NCBI GenBank assembly: GCA_002077045.2
Contig: KZ111140.1
Span: 2,209,732-2,273,731, forward strand
Direction: 5' to 3'
Source: Rachicladosporium sp. CCFEE 5018
Taxonomy: Eukaryota; Ascomycota; Dothideomycetes; Cladosporiales; Cladosporiaceae
Length of the DNA stretch: 64,000 bases
A model generated the notes under the pieces. It had not been told where the DNA came from and did not search any database. It saw only the letters and a program-made list of their open reading frames with translations. Below, one piece after another: positions 40,420 to 51,024 of this stretch (position 1 is the first letter of the stretch; each line of letters opens with the position of its first letter). The translations under genes and the position numbers were made by a program.

Positions 40420-40735
40420 GGCCACCGTTCCATTCTTCGTTCAGCATGCGTACGAGGCTGCGCGTGTCCTGGCACAGAATGGTCCCGCTGTTCTAGACGA
40501 TCCGAACGACCTCCCGCGAAAGCAGGACGACGGGGTGTTCCGTCTTCTCAACGAGGCAAAGGCAGAAGCTGTCGGGGAGACTAGGCACACGGACGCGGAG
40601 CCCAAGTGGACACTCGAGGGGCAGCCGAAGTTCCTGCTGGAATGGAGGAGACTGGAGATGGGTACGAGATGTGATTGGCCGACGATGACGATGAGACAGT
40701 GGAAGGAGAGGTGCAGCAGCGAACGAAGCTTTTAG
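40420..40735 (+). other. Possible coding exon or gene fragment
   Basis: A frame opening after a TGA near 40408 reads PATATVPFFVQHAYEAARVL and then about 85 more residues, including VLDDPNDLPRKQDDGVF, EPKWTLEGQPKFLLEWRRLE and TMTMRQWKERC, to TAG at 40733. The composition looks protein-like, and a CAG at 40443-40445 could be a splice acceptor. No start codon or upstream exon was found. It may be the last exon of a gene or a remnant. Family unknown. Confidence 0.3.
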
Positions 40736-41295
40736 CTGATTCTATGGCAGAGAAGCAAGATTTTCAGTCAGCCATCTTGATCTGCCGATTGCATCAGAGT
40801 TCATCGCAAAGTCAACGTTCACCTTCACCTGACCAAGTCCTGGCACTTCTATGGCCTCGTCACGTATGCCGACGCACGAGATGGTTGAGCATGCCACGCC
40901 AGAAAACCAAAAGGAGAGCCGCAAGATTTGATCTTGCCCTGACTCCCACTACCTCCATCGCTGTTGCATTTGATCCAATGACTGCTAAGGGTGCTGAGCT
41001 CGGTCATTTAACCTTGACTCGATCTTAGATCCTACGTCAAACGCTCCGATCGTCATCTTGAGCGGTGCACCGCGTTAGAATCTGACGGGCGAGAATTGCT
41101 TCATGAGAGGCGCAATGGGCTGCATGACGGGTATTGTACCGTATCGTGAGATCAACTGGGAGCGAAGCTCAGCACTGCGTCAATAGTCCGTTACGAAGTG
41201 TTGATAGTACGGCGGTAACGCGTAAGTACACTTTTGGCCCTTCTACTTCAGACACTCTCTTTCCTATCGTCATGATCTGTTGCCTCGGCATCGAA
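40736..41295. other. Intergenic, no gene seen
   Basis: Lies downstream of both the possible fragment and the Ser/Thr-rich protein gene. Nothing distinctive is visible. Confidence 0.4.
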
Positions 41296-41936
41296 TTACC
41301 ACCCACCGTGCTCCTTATTGCCCCAACCCCATGAGCTCGTCGAGCACACCGAGCCAGTGCTGTAGGAAGTCGAAACGTAAGAAACAGTAGTCACGACAGG
41401 CTTGGACGTAGTAAACGGCACGGCTGATGTCTGGGTCTTGTAGATCGTCGAGATCTTTCCTATGTCAGTCGATGTGGGAAACAGCATGGTCCACGAGAGT
41501 GACACTCACGATAGTCTTGTAGATCTCCGTAGACGATGTAACTGGCTTACTCTTCGTGTAAGTTTTCGTGCTGTACGACGTAACGACGTATGGTACAGTC
41601 GAGAGTTCCTGTGCATGAATGTCAATTCTGGTGTGCTGGTACGGCGGAAGACTGGACGATGCTCACAGTGTAAGTCGATTGCGAGGTGGCATATGAGGTC
41701 GAGCACGACGTCGACGTAGTCGGGTAGGCTGATGTGTAGACTGATGTGCTGGTGCCGGTGGACGGTTTGTAGCTGGTCTTGGTCGAGTAGCCAGTAGACA
41801 AGATAGTTTTAGTCGACGTCGAGCAGCTGCTGGAACTCGACCAGCCGTTGCCACCCCAGCCACCACCCTCACCGCCACCGGGGAGGGCGAGTGCCGTGGA
41901 GCAAGCGGCGAGAAGTGCGAGGCAGGAAGTCTTCAT
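41296..41936 (-). CDS. Small secreted Ser/Thr-rich wall-type protein
   Basis: Exons 41936-41667, 41608-41510 and 41454-41296 give 175 residues. A signal peptide (TSCLALLAACSTALA) is followed by a Gly-rich patch (PGGGEGGGWGGNGW). The remainder is almost wholly Ser, Thr, Tyr and Val (STSTKTILSTGYSTKTSYK), like O-mannosylated fungal wall proteins or adhesin stalks. It ends CSTSSWGWGNKEHGGW. The last intron needs an AAG acceptor to keep frame, which is the weakest part of the model. A related gene lies 1.5 kb upstream on the same strand (43450-44335), with the same YGGW/HGGW ending. Confidence 0.6.
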
Positions 41937-43449
41937 GGCTGATGTCTAGATTGAGGATTCGGATGTTGGTCCGAGCGGAAATGTCGTATATTTTCTTGCT
42001 ATAAGCGAGTGTGGTAACGAGAGTGATGAAGAGCAAGAAAAATATGCTGTAGCATTGAGAGCGAGTACTTATACCACATTCTACGATATACCAGTCTCAC
42101 CACATCCGTCGATGCCCGGTCGTTCATCGACGAATCGCCGTCACGCTGGCAAGCTCGTTGCCCGCGAGGGTGCAGTCTAGAGGCTGTCAGGATGCCGTTC
42201 TCGTACTCGTGACGCAGGTCCAGAGGTTGTCAGCAGCGTGCCGTGTGAGCAAGAGAGCTCTGCTCGTGCCAAGACGGATGAAGGAAGCTGCTTGTAATGT
42301 CGAGAAGTACGAGGTAGTCCTTTGAGTTGCGGTGTCGTATGCGAGATGCTTGTAAGCTTCTCGCGATGTACTGAGCCGCACGCGGTGTGCCTCCAGTGTA
42401 TTGACAGTCGCTCACGCATAATCTTAGAATCACAGCTTGTGCATTGTTAGACATCCATAGCCTGACCCACCAGCTTCGTGGTCAGGCGGAACGTGGTATG
42501 ACAGTCAAGGTGAGGTGTCCATCATCGTCGTCCGATGGTCGCCGGACGACAAGACAAAGAAGTTCGTAATCCTATAATTAGGCGAATCCATCATGCACTC
42601 CGCAAACCTTGTGCGTTGCTTGAACAGCTTGTGTGACACATGATCTCTGCAAGGCGTTGGAGCGAAGTGCGAAGACGGCTGCGGCACAACGTCTGGACCC
42701 AATCAGCGACGCTGTACCTGCAGCCCTGCCAAGACGTAAGATGGCCAGAAGCTACCCTCTCGTAAGGTAAGGTGACAATCGCGGGGCACTTACAGCCGCT
42801 ATATCGAAGGACTGCAGCATGCGGCTCTATTGAACTCAGACGCCCGGAAGAGCTGTCTGACAGGACTTGGAAGGTGCTTGCGTTGAGAAATGACCACGGA
42901 ACGCTGCCCATACAGTGTGAATGCTGGCAAGCTGTACAATGCGATTCCCCGGAAGACTAAAGCTGGATAATGTGCAAGTCTCGGCCAGTATTCGTCGTAG
43001 CAAGTCCAGATGTGCAGCCGCAGCATCAGCGACACACGCGTGCAAGCCGCGGAAAAGCCGTGTTTGTTCAGCCTTGAAGGATGCCTTGACAGTAGCTTAG
43101 CTCTGCAGCCGCCAAAGTATACGATCGCATGCTATGGAAAGTCGGATGCTTGAGGCTGGCGTCACGTCCCGGAAGCTCACCGGCGATGTGTAGCATGCCG
43201 TGCCCTGGAAGTCGGCTTGTGAGCTGGAAATTTTCTCTGTATGCCTATCCTATTTGAAAACACTTAGTGATCGGCCGTGAACACGGGCAAAAACTCGGCA
43301 AGTGACCTGACGCACTGAAGGAATGTGATCAAGCGAATACAATGACCATCATTGCTGGGTTTCTGTTGTCATCGACTCAGACTCCACCATGCCGATCTCA
43401 CCTACTGCATAGCTAGCCGACCTGCGGCACATCTAGACCTCAACAACCT
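41937..43449. other. Intergenic between the two Ser/Thr-rich genes
   Basis: 1.5 kb. Short frames occur on the minus strand (for example 42591-42911) without features. No gene is supported. Confidence 0.4.
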
Positions 43450-44335
43450 CTACCAGCCGCCATACTTAGTGCTCGTGCTGCAGACGCTCTCAGTGGTATA
43501 GACTACGGTCGTCAAAGGCTGGGTCTCGGTGCATGGGGATGATGTTGGTACTTCGGTCATAGCCGTGGTAAGGGCGTAGCCGGTTGAGGTCTGCTGGATA
43601 GTCAGCATGAATGGAACGCAAGAGACAAGCTTGAGCTTTCACTTTCGTAGTCAGGCCCTGCGAAGTCTCCGTAACTGGCACAACCTTGACTGTCGTCTCA
43701 GTATTGGCACCAGTGGCGGTGCTCGTGAAAATTGAGATCGCGGTGTACGTCCGTGTCTCCGTTCGTACATCGGCATAAGGGATTGTCTGATAGACAGTCT
43801 CTATACTAGACGTAGCTGAGGGACGCATGTCATCAGCACAAAATCGTGGAGGTTGACTCTATAAGATACGACGTACAGATGTCACATGCACGAGACTTGT
43901 GGCCACTGAAGTGCTTGAGCCGGTAAATATCGAGGTGTATGGCACCGTGAGGATTTCCTGGGATGCTCAATCAGCAAGTTGACAGGTGCAGCATTGTATA
44001 GCAGCGCCAGATTGCTCACAGTCGATGTCGAAGTCGAGACGATCGTGGTAACGTAGCTTGAGGTGATGATGGATGTGAATGGCGCAGAATAGGTCGTTTG
44101 GCTGGTGATGGTGGAAGGCTTGTATATAGTGATAATGGTTCTGCCAGTGAAAAGTACAGGATTTGGTCTTCAGAGAGCATGTTGTGACGGGCGTGGTCGC
44201 GGCTACAGTGCTGGAGGTTCCCTATCCACTAGAGGTCGTAGATGACCCGTAGCCGGCTCGGGTGCCAGGTAGAGCACTGCCGAAGGTGCTGAGGCCGAGT
44301 GTTGCGAAGGCCACGAGCTTTACGAAGTGATACAT
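43450..44335 (-). pseudogene. Secreted Ser/Thr-rich paralogue with an in-frame TAG in exon 1
   Basis: The start ATG at 44335 opens a signal peptide (HFVKLVAFATLGLSTFGSA). At least four further exon pieces can be read: TIITIYKPSTITSQTTY, EILTVPYTSIFTGSST, IETVYQTIPYADVRTETRTY and SPCTETQPLTTVVYTTESVC. GT-AG introns separate them, and the frame ends KYGGW with TAG at 43452-43450. In the first exon the frame meets TAG at 44224-44222, and I could not find an intron that removes it in frame. It is therefore either a recent pseudogene or a base error. It is a tandem paralogue of the gene at 41296-41936. Confidence 0.5.
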
Positions 44336-44985
44336 GATGGCTGACAGACAAAGCAGTTGAACGGTGGGTGTTGCGTATAAAAGCTGGTCTGGACTTTTAT
44401 TGTGAAAGTGTCTACTGACGGACCAGACTTACCGGGCAATGAGCATTGCTTTATACCTCAATGGCGGCCATCGAGTAGTGTTCCTCTTGCGTCTCAAGTG
44501 GGTGCTATCAGGTCCACCGTTGCTTGTACGAAAGCGTTCGTCGGATGCTGTACTAGCAGTGCCTTCTCCCGGGTGCATGCCTCGACAGTCGTCGAATGCA
44601 TGCGGTGGGGGGCATGTTACGATACAATGCAGTCCGAGAGCTTAGGATGCTGTGAACCATTTTGAGTGCAGTGTGCCAGCGCAAAATAAGCACGATCGAC
44701 CTCAACGCAGGATCGATGGCATGCAGTCTGCTTCTGCATGCAGTGCATGTCCGGGCCGTGTGTGTCTGCTACTGATCTTGGCAAGGCATCTCTCGAGCAA
44801 AGTATGTCAATGAAAGCCTACAACAGAGGCATGAGTCCAGCCGCCATTCGTGACGATGGGTATCAGATCACAGATGCGGAAGGACCTGACATGAAGCTCG
44901 TGATTAAGGTACACACGAGAAGTTCCGCCATAGCAAAGTCCCCTCAGCAAGCAGTTCACGGCACACAGACGCGGAACTCTCTTGC
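44336..44985. other. Intergenic, no gene seen
   Basis: Contains the presumed promoter of the Ser/Thr-rich paralogue. No supported coding region. Confidence 0.4.
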
Positions 44986-45450
44986 CTACGAAGATCCGAC
45001 GGACATTGTGATCCCGAACCCAGCGATTGACCGTGACATTACCGGCAGCAGGAAGTAAAGCAGCACCTTGGCCCAGCTTATCGTGGAAACACGGAGACGG
45101 CTCACGCCATGCTTCCAGCAAGCTTCGCAGTCGGGTATCGTTCGTGACACAGCCGTCTGGAGCCTCGAGGCTACTAGATCTAGGCAGTACCACTTGAAGT
45201 CGTGCGTCGGGTTCTCAAAGCACGAGGCTGCGGTTCCATAGCCCGACGAGCTACAGGAGCGCAACGTATCAGAGGGTTCACATCGTTCTCGTAGAATCAT
45301 GTCGTGAGACAGTGTCGCGGGGGGTAAGAAGTGCAGGCGCACATGGTCGCAGTCCACTCGGAGACAGCGCTGCAAGCACGAGCCGAGCGGCATGCCCAGT
45401 TCATCGGGGTGCCTAGTTCGAGTTGGCAACGTTGCGCATGCTCGTAAGGT
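44986..45450 (-). CDS. Possible Cys-rich protein exon
   Basis: The frame ending at TAA 44986 encodes a cysteine-spaced segment (GSCLQRCLRVDCDH, RERCEPSDTLRSCSSSGYG, ASCFENPTHDFKWYC, IPDCEACWKHGVSRLRV) that looks selected rather than random. No clear start or signal peptide is present in the same exon. An AG at 45414-45413 (minus strand, CGAACTAG) could be an acceptor for an upstream exon. Family unknown. The overlapping plus-strand frames are not convincing. Confidence 0.3.
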   Translation of the reverse strand, partial: TLRACATLPTRTRHPDELGMPLGSCLQRCLRVDCDHVRLHFLPPATLSHDMILRERCEPSDTLRSCSSSGYGTAASCFENPTHDFKWYCLDLVASRLQTAVSRTIPDCEACWKHGVSRLRVSTISWAKVLLYFLLPVMSRSIAGFGITMSVGSS

Positions 45451-45675
45451 TACAGCATGATGCGCGTGTTGGTGAAAGAAGAGAGGAGCACCTGCGAGCG
45501 TGGATGTCCAATGAAGCCCCTTGTCTTGGCACGGATGTGGCTTCAACGTCGCTCTCGCGTGCTGGCCATGGGGAGATCAATCCAACAACACCGCAGTTCT
45601 TGGCGCGTGTGTTGCAGTGGCTGCTCACCAGCATTGAAATCCCACCAGTGCCACCATCTCAATCTCCCGACCATT

Positions 45676-46428
45676 ATGCTGGCACCAATCGCGATCCTCA
45701 GCCTGATCGGCGCCCTGCTCTCCTTCACATCCGCGACAGCCCTCACATACAAGCTCGCGCCAAACGAGAAGGCATGCTTCTACACATATGTGACCAAGCC
45801 AGGATCAAAAATAGCTTTCTACTTCGCGGTGCAGAGCGGAGGGTCATTCGACGGTGCGTCACGTGTCTGCTGAGACAGCATGTTGCCGTGGACTAATCAG
45901 GGATGCAGTTGATTACGCGGTGTACGGACCAGGCAAGGAAGTGGGCAAGGACAAGATCATCCTAGATGGTGAGAAGGAGAGGCAGGGAGACTATGTCTTT
46001 ACGGCAAATGATGCCGGGGAGTACAGGTTCTGTTTCGACAACTCGGTGTCAACCTTCTCGGACAAGGTTGTGGACTTCGAGATTGCCGTAAGTCATAAGG
46101 AGATGCATTCGTCCAGATCACAGCTAACAGCGCACAGGTCGAGGATGAACCCCGAGCAAGCCTTCCACAGAAGTCAGGTGCTTCGCCAGAACAGTTGAGC
46201 GGGGTGGAAGAGACAGTACTCAGGCTCTCAGGCCAGATCTCGACTTTGACACGGCAGCAGAAGTACTTCCGCACACGCGAGAACCGCAACTTCAGCACAG
46301 TCAGGAGTACGGAAAAGCGGATCTTCAACTTCAGCTTGATGGAGAGTGGGCTGATGGTGGGTATGGCATGCCTGCAGGTGTTCGTCGTGCGAATGTTCTT
46401 CACTGGCGGGAGGAAGGGTTACGTGTGA
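45676..46428 (+). CDS. p24 family (EMP24/GP25L) cargo receptor
   Basis: Exons 45676-45853, 45909-46087 and 46138-46428 give 215 residues, the usual p24 length. A signal peptide (APIAILSLIGALLSFTSATA) comes first. The GOLD domain follows, with its two Cys in EKACFYTYV and EYRFCFDN. Next is a heptad coiled coil (ETVLRLSGQISTLTRQQKYFRTREN), then a transmembrane helix (SLMESGLMVGMACLQVFVV) and a short tail MFFTGGRKGYV. p24 proteins cycle between ER and Golgi in COPII and COPI vesicles and select cargo such as GPI-anchored proteins. The tail lacks a classical KKXX, so the subfamily (Erp-like gamma is my guess) is open. Confidence 0.9.
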
Positions 46429-46518
46429 AGCAATAACATGTATGCTGGACGAGTCTACGGCCGACACTCAGCCTACCTTGACGCAATCTTCGATCACCAT
46501 GTATCTGCAGACATCATG

Positions 46519-47062
46519 TCAGTGACAGGCACTCACCGCAAGGAGGACAAGTACGAACTCATCGCCGACCATCATCCTCATCTCGTCCTCAATCATGAAG
46601 TTTTCATGGTCTGGTGTCAGAGCCTTGCTGGCAGGATCATACCTTATCTGGTCAGCCTTTGAGCACACGATGATACGCACGGGATAGATACAGGAAGCGG
46701 GCGAAGTCTTTATAGTCCTTGAATACGAATGTGCAAATAGCATCGTAATCAAGCATGTTTGCCTTGCCGTGCAACATATCCTGTATTATCGTCCGGTCTC
46801 GTTGGAGGCAGTACGTCTTTCATGCCACTACTTTGAGTCACTGCCTTACCTTGAGAGAGTACTGAGCTGCTGCGAGACATACGAGACTGTAGGTGATCAC
46901 ATTATGCTTCTGCAATACGGGAGCTGCCATTTGGGCATGCTTGTGGTTGTAGTGGTCGATGAAGTCTGCATCGCTCATGCCGGGCTTCTTCTTGACGAGG
47001 ATCGTGGCCTTGACAACTTTGCGGAAGCCGGTAGTGCTGGGATAGCCCGCCTCGAGGACCAT
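46519..47062 (-). CDS. EthD-domain (dimeric alpha-beta barrel) protein
   Basis: Exons 47062-46883, 46816-46692 and 46642-46519 give 142 residues. The introns (66 bases, GTATGT to AAAG; 49 bases, GTATCT to ATAAG with CTGAC before it) were set by frame and motif. VVKATILVKKKPGMSDADFIDHYNHKHAQMAAP is the EthD/polyketide-cyclase-like signature, and DYDAICTFVFKDYKDFARFLYDP and ALTPDHENFM follow as in fungal EthD proteins. Such small ferredoxin-like proteins act as dehydratases or cyclases in secondary metabolism or degradation pathways; the role here is unknown. The C-terminus could be extended by another intron. It converges on the p24 gene. Confidence 0.7.
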
Positions 47063-47485
47063 GTTGTCGGTGAGGCTTGATGACCACGTAGATGGTCAGG
47101 CTTAAAGTGAAAGGCTGTCCTGGGCCTGTACAGTTCGCAGTACGTACGCGGAGGTACGCCCGCGAGTTCTTCGGACTGATGTATGACATCTCCCAGCAAA
47201 GCATCTGCGATGCTCTCATCTTCCGTTCCCATGAGGCAGATGTCCATAATTTGCAACATTCAGAAAGTCGCCCATTCTACGCTGCTTACAGATTGTGTTG
47301 CTATGGGCAAATCTTGAAGCGAGCTTGCTGGCTATAGACCTCCAGTCAGATATCGGCTATGCTGATGCCTATGAGCGCGTACTGTTTGGCTCGGCAGATC
47401 TCTCGTGTTTCCTACTTCTTGTCTTTCCTTCCTGCTCTCTGTCCTCGTGTCTACTCACACTCATGTCACATTGTGACCGCTGCCC
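47063..47485. promoter_or_regulatory. Divergent upstream region of the EthD and amidase genes
   Basis: The 423 bases lie between two divergent start codons and should hold both promoters. A C/T-rich tract occurs at 47400-47470 just before the amidase ATG. No specific site is recognised. Confidence 0.5.
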
Positions 47486-48926
47486 ATGCCTCCCACGACC
47501 CGCAGTCGCGCAGCGCAATCAACAGCTCGCTTACTACCGGGCCAGGGCGACGCGTCTTCCAACGACGCCACTTTCCTGACGAATGACACCACATGGGCGA
47601 AGAGAAAGAGAGTGCCGAACGAGCCACAGAGTATACCCACATTCGCGATCGATCTCAGTCTGCCGCCCGAGCAGCGGTACACCGAAGTATGCGCGGCTTT
47701 CAAAGACGAGATGCTAGGCCTGCGGGAGCTCTTTGACGATGTAGTCGGGTCCATGCTACCGTTCCTACCGAGCACGCTGTTGAAGCGGATTTGCTGGTTA
47801 TTACTGCGAGGCGTGTATGATGCGGAGGAGACCGCGGAATTAAAGGTATTGAAACAAGCATCGATGCCTGCCGGGCTGCTACTGACGGCAGCAGGGCATC
47901 TCTGTTGTCACGGGGATTGAGATTTATCTTCTGGTCTGCTTTAATGTCATCCTAGACCTCTTGATGGGTTGCACTAGCGGTGGCGCGCTGATACATGACG
48001 ACACGGCAGGCGCTCACAATGCCACGAGAATGGTGCACTTTCGTACGCTAGACTGGGGAATGCCTTCGCTGCGTCATTTTATTGTTCAGCTGGACTACAG
48101 ACATCATTCCGATGGAGAGATCATCGCGAGCAGTATCACGTATGCCGGATTTGTCGGAGTATTGACGGGAGTCCGGAAGGATCTCAGCGTGAGCCTGAAT
48201 TTTAGAGGCGTGCGAAACAACGCGCACAGTCTTCTGGCCAATCTGAGATACTGCTGGCACATGTTGTTGGTGCTTCTGGGCTCCCGACGCAGCATTAGCA
48301 GCATTCTACGTGGCGTCTTGCTTCCACAAGACAGAGCCTCAGGATCAGGCGGAGTGGTTCATGCTATACATCGAACAACTGTTCATCCAGGCTACAAGCA
48401 GATCGTGGCAATGCTATCGGGTTCCTCTAGCGGCTTACACACATCGCCGTGCTACATTTGTGTCTCTGACGGACGCGAGACGACAGTCATTGAGCGAGAC
48501 ATCAGCGATGCTAGAGTCCGTTCGAGCCCAGACCTTGTCGTCGTGACAAATGCTGATAGCGAAGGCTCGGACTCCTTGGTACCCTCACAGCAGAGCAAGA
48601 AGCCTTCTAGCCAGGCTCTCACGGATCTTCTGAATGATGCCAAAGACAGGACCCAGTGCGCTGAGTATAACTACCGGAAGCTGCTGCAACAGCAAGAAGG
48701 ACAGGCCTCGCCAGGTTTGACTGCCAAGGCACCGAATGCTACTTTTGTAAAGTTACCCAGTGTAGATGACATCGTCGACCTGGTTCAGATGTACCCAACG
48801 ACTAACGAGTGCACCCACTTTGCTGCTGTACTCGATCCAGCGGAAGGCAAGATAGCTTGGGCTAGATCATGGCAGCGGCCTGTGGGCGCCAAGTGGATCA
48901 GAGCTCACATGACTGATGGCAGATGA
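47486..48926 (+). CDS. NAAA/acid-ceramidase-like Ntn hydrolase
   Basis: Exons 47486-47845 and 47895-48926 give 463 residues; the intron is 49 bases (GTATTG to GCAG). The N-terminal part (LSLPPEQRYTEVCAAFKDEM) corresponds to the alpha-like subunit. LMGCTSGGALI then supplies the Cys expected to become the N-terminal nucleophile after self-cleavage. MVHFRTLDWGMPSLRHFIV and ITYAGFVGVLTGVRKDLSVSLNFR are the conserved beta-subunit motifs of N-acylethanolamine acid amidase and acid ceramidase. It would cleave the amide bond of a fatty-acyl amide or ceramide. No clear signal peptide is seen, as in many fungal members. Confidence 0.85.
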
Positions 48927-49420
48927 GCATCGTGATGGATCGGCAGACCTGTTGTAAACCTGCGCCATGTTAACCTTGGCTTCCTGGGAGTCTGAAAACA
49001 GCCCTTGCCGCTATCGCTGCCACCAGCAGTGCAACGATCGTATTGCGTTCCCCATGAGGACATGTCATGACTTCCTGACGTCCACTTTGCAAGATCCGGC
49101 GCTGTTCGGCACAGCAGCGGGACTCTACTGTTGAGGTAAAAGTCGCTGCAGCAGCTACGAGGGAGGTCCAGACGACTTAAAAAAGTGGACTTGGACTGCC
49201 GATTTCTTCAAAGGATGGCCACACAAGCGCCTGGTAAACAACTCTCACGCTCCACGTAGGCTCGAGTCCGTACATGCACTGCGAGCGACAAACATATCGG
49301 TTTGCTGCAGCACACCGCTGGTCTACTCGAGCCGGCTGTACTCTTTGCAACACCACATCAACCACTCATTGGCTTCAAGAACAGATTCCACATACCCGGT
49401 GCGACATCGACTACTTCAAG
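48927..49420. other. Intergenic between amidase and unknown secreted protein genes
   Basis: Holds the amidase 3' UTR and the next promoter. No gene is seen. Confidence 0.45.
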
Positions 49421-50693
49421 ATGTCCTTGATCGCTACTATGGCGCCTGTTTCGTGCTCATGGCGCTTTTCCGATCCCCTGTTCATACTCCTGTTGTGCTC
49501 CGGGATGATCAGCGTCACATCCGCCCGCGCCCTCGGTCGATATAATGACCTTACTTCAACACCCTCCGCGCGATCCAGCTTTGGTGGTGCCGCGGAGAAC
49601 GTGACTACGACCTATGCATTCGGCGAGGACGATGGCGCCTCTCAGCTTGGTTTCTATCAGCCAAACACAGGCCTGAGGCGACGCGCTGGACTAAAGCCGC
49701 CGATTGCTCTCACCGCTAGTGAGCTCACTGCCCAGGCTAGCAAAGGCTGCAACCTGCTCTACATGATGGCGGCTTCCGCGGACGACGCTCTGATCCGTAT
49801 GCAACGCAACCCGGCATCAAAGGGCTTGCTGTCTTCGCAGAGCATATTCACAAATGCCGGAGATTTGAAAACCAGGGGAGGATGGTCGGATAAGAAACCT
49901 GGCATGACATTGGCGAACTGGGCTTACGCTGGTATACCTAAGATAGTTGAAGAGCTCAAGATCAAGACTACGGACGACAAGGCCAACCTCAACGTACAAC
50001 TCACGCAGGATCAGCAGGTGAATGGCTACGCGGTATCATCCTTCCGACGCCGAGAAAGGACTTTGACAATCATTTAGATCTGACGCTTCACAGATATCCA
50101 AAGGGACGTACAACCAATTCATGAACATCCAGCTAGGGCTCGTCATACCGTACTACATATATTCGCCCCAACACGAGATGAAGGTCAACAGTAAACAGGG
50201 TAAGGCTGTCGACCTCTCGCGATACTCCGATGTGCTCTTCCTATACTGGAAGAAGCTCTGTGGCCGTACGACTACTTCTGTGTGCCCGCTCAAATACTTC
50301 CTGTTCTTGAACATCGAAAACCAGCAGACTTGGGCCACTGTGCTGAACGTCCTGGGCAGCAAGAAATTGACGGAGTGGCCTGGGGTGATGTTCGACATGA
50401 ATTCGGACGAAGGAAAGGCATTGCTAGCGACACAGATTGGTAACCCACTGGCATGGTTCCTTATACAACACAAGGCAGCCCTAGGGACTCAGATCGTGAC
50501 GAAGGTACTATTTGTTGCTCGTCTGATTTTCTCGATGGCTGCTAAAGCTACACAGGTCCGAGTATTCAAGAATACGGGCGCCACGAGCCGAGACACCGAC
50601 ACCCCATATCCGAATCTCTTCTTCTACACGGGAGACGCGCCAAAAGATAACCACTGCGGTCCTTCGGACTCATGCTGTTGTCCAAAGGTGTAG
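49421..50693 (+). CDS. Putative secreted protein of unknown family with Cys-rich C-terminus
   Basis: Exons 49421-50017 and 50094-50693. A second possible intron of 51 bases (50505-50555, GTACTA to ACACAG) is in frame and stop-free, so the product is 398 residues, or 381 if it is removed. The N-terminus has a hydrophobic signal (PLFILLLCSGMISVTSARA). The mature part is mixed (GCNLLYMMAASADDALIRMQ, KIVEELKIKTTDDKANLNV, YKVL-free GLVIPYYIYSPQHEMKVNS) and ends SDSCCCPKV after a HCGP. I recognise no domain. An extracellular or effector-like role is possible but only a guess. Confidence 0.6.
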
Positions 50694-51024
50694 GCGTTGG
50701 CAATTCGTATTTGTTGGGATGCTGTGTTTGAGGCTCACGTCATAAGATTCATGGAGGATTGTTGCATGCCTGATGGTCGGCAAGCCCACAGCAGAGTGTA
50801 CGATCACGAACAGTTGGCTTTACAAGTACAGTATGCAGCGTGCATGTACATATAGCGACTCCATACTGCCAAGGCTCTCGCTCCATGACTTTCGGACTGA
50901 CCCAAGTCCGCTACGACCTTGGGTACATAGAGACAATGCAGCACCACTTTTCTATCGCTCTCCCTCGTTCACTGCTCATTCTCATGTCTGACAGGTAGTG
51001 TAATTGCACTCTCAAGGAATCACG
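50694..51024. other. Intergenic upstream of the dehydratase gene
   Basis: 331 bases with the probable dehydratase promoter. No gene is seen. Confidence 0.45.

Noticed and set aside
44180..44280. Cryptic intron that might remove the TAG in the Ser/Thr-rich paralogue
   Set aside because: Candidate GT-AG pairs are either about 25 bases long or break the frame of the following Ser/Thr-rich sequence.
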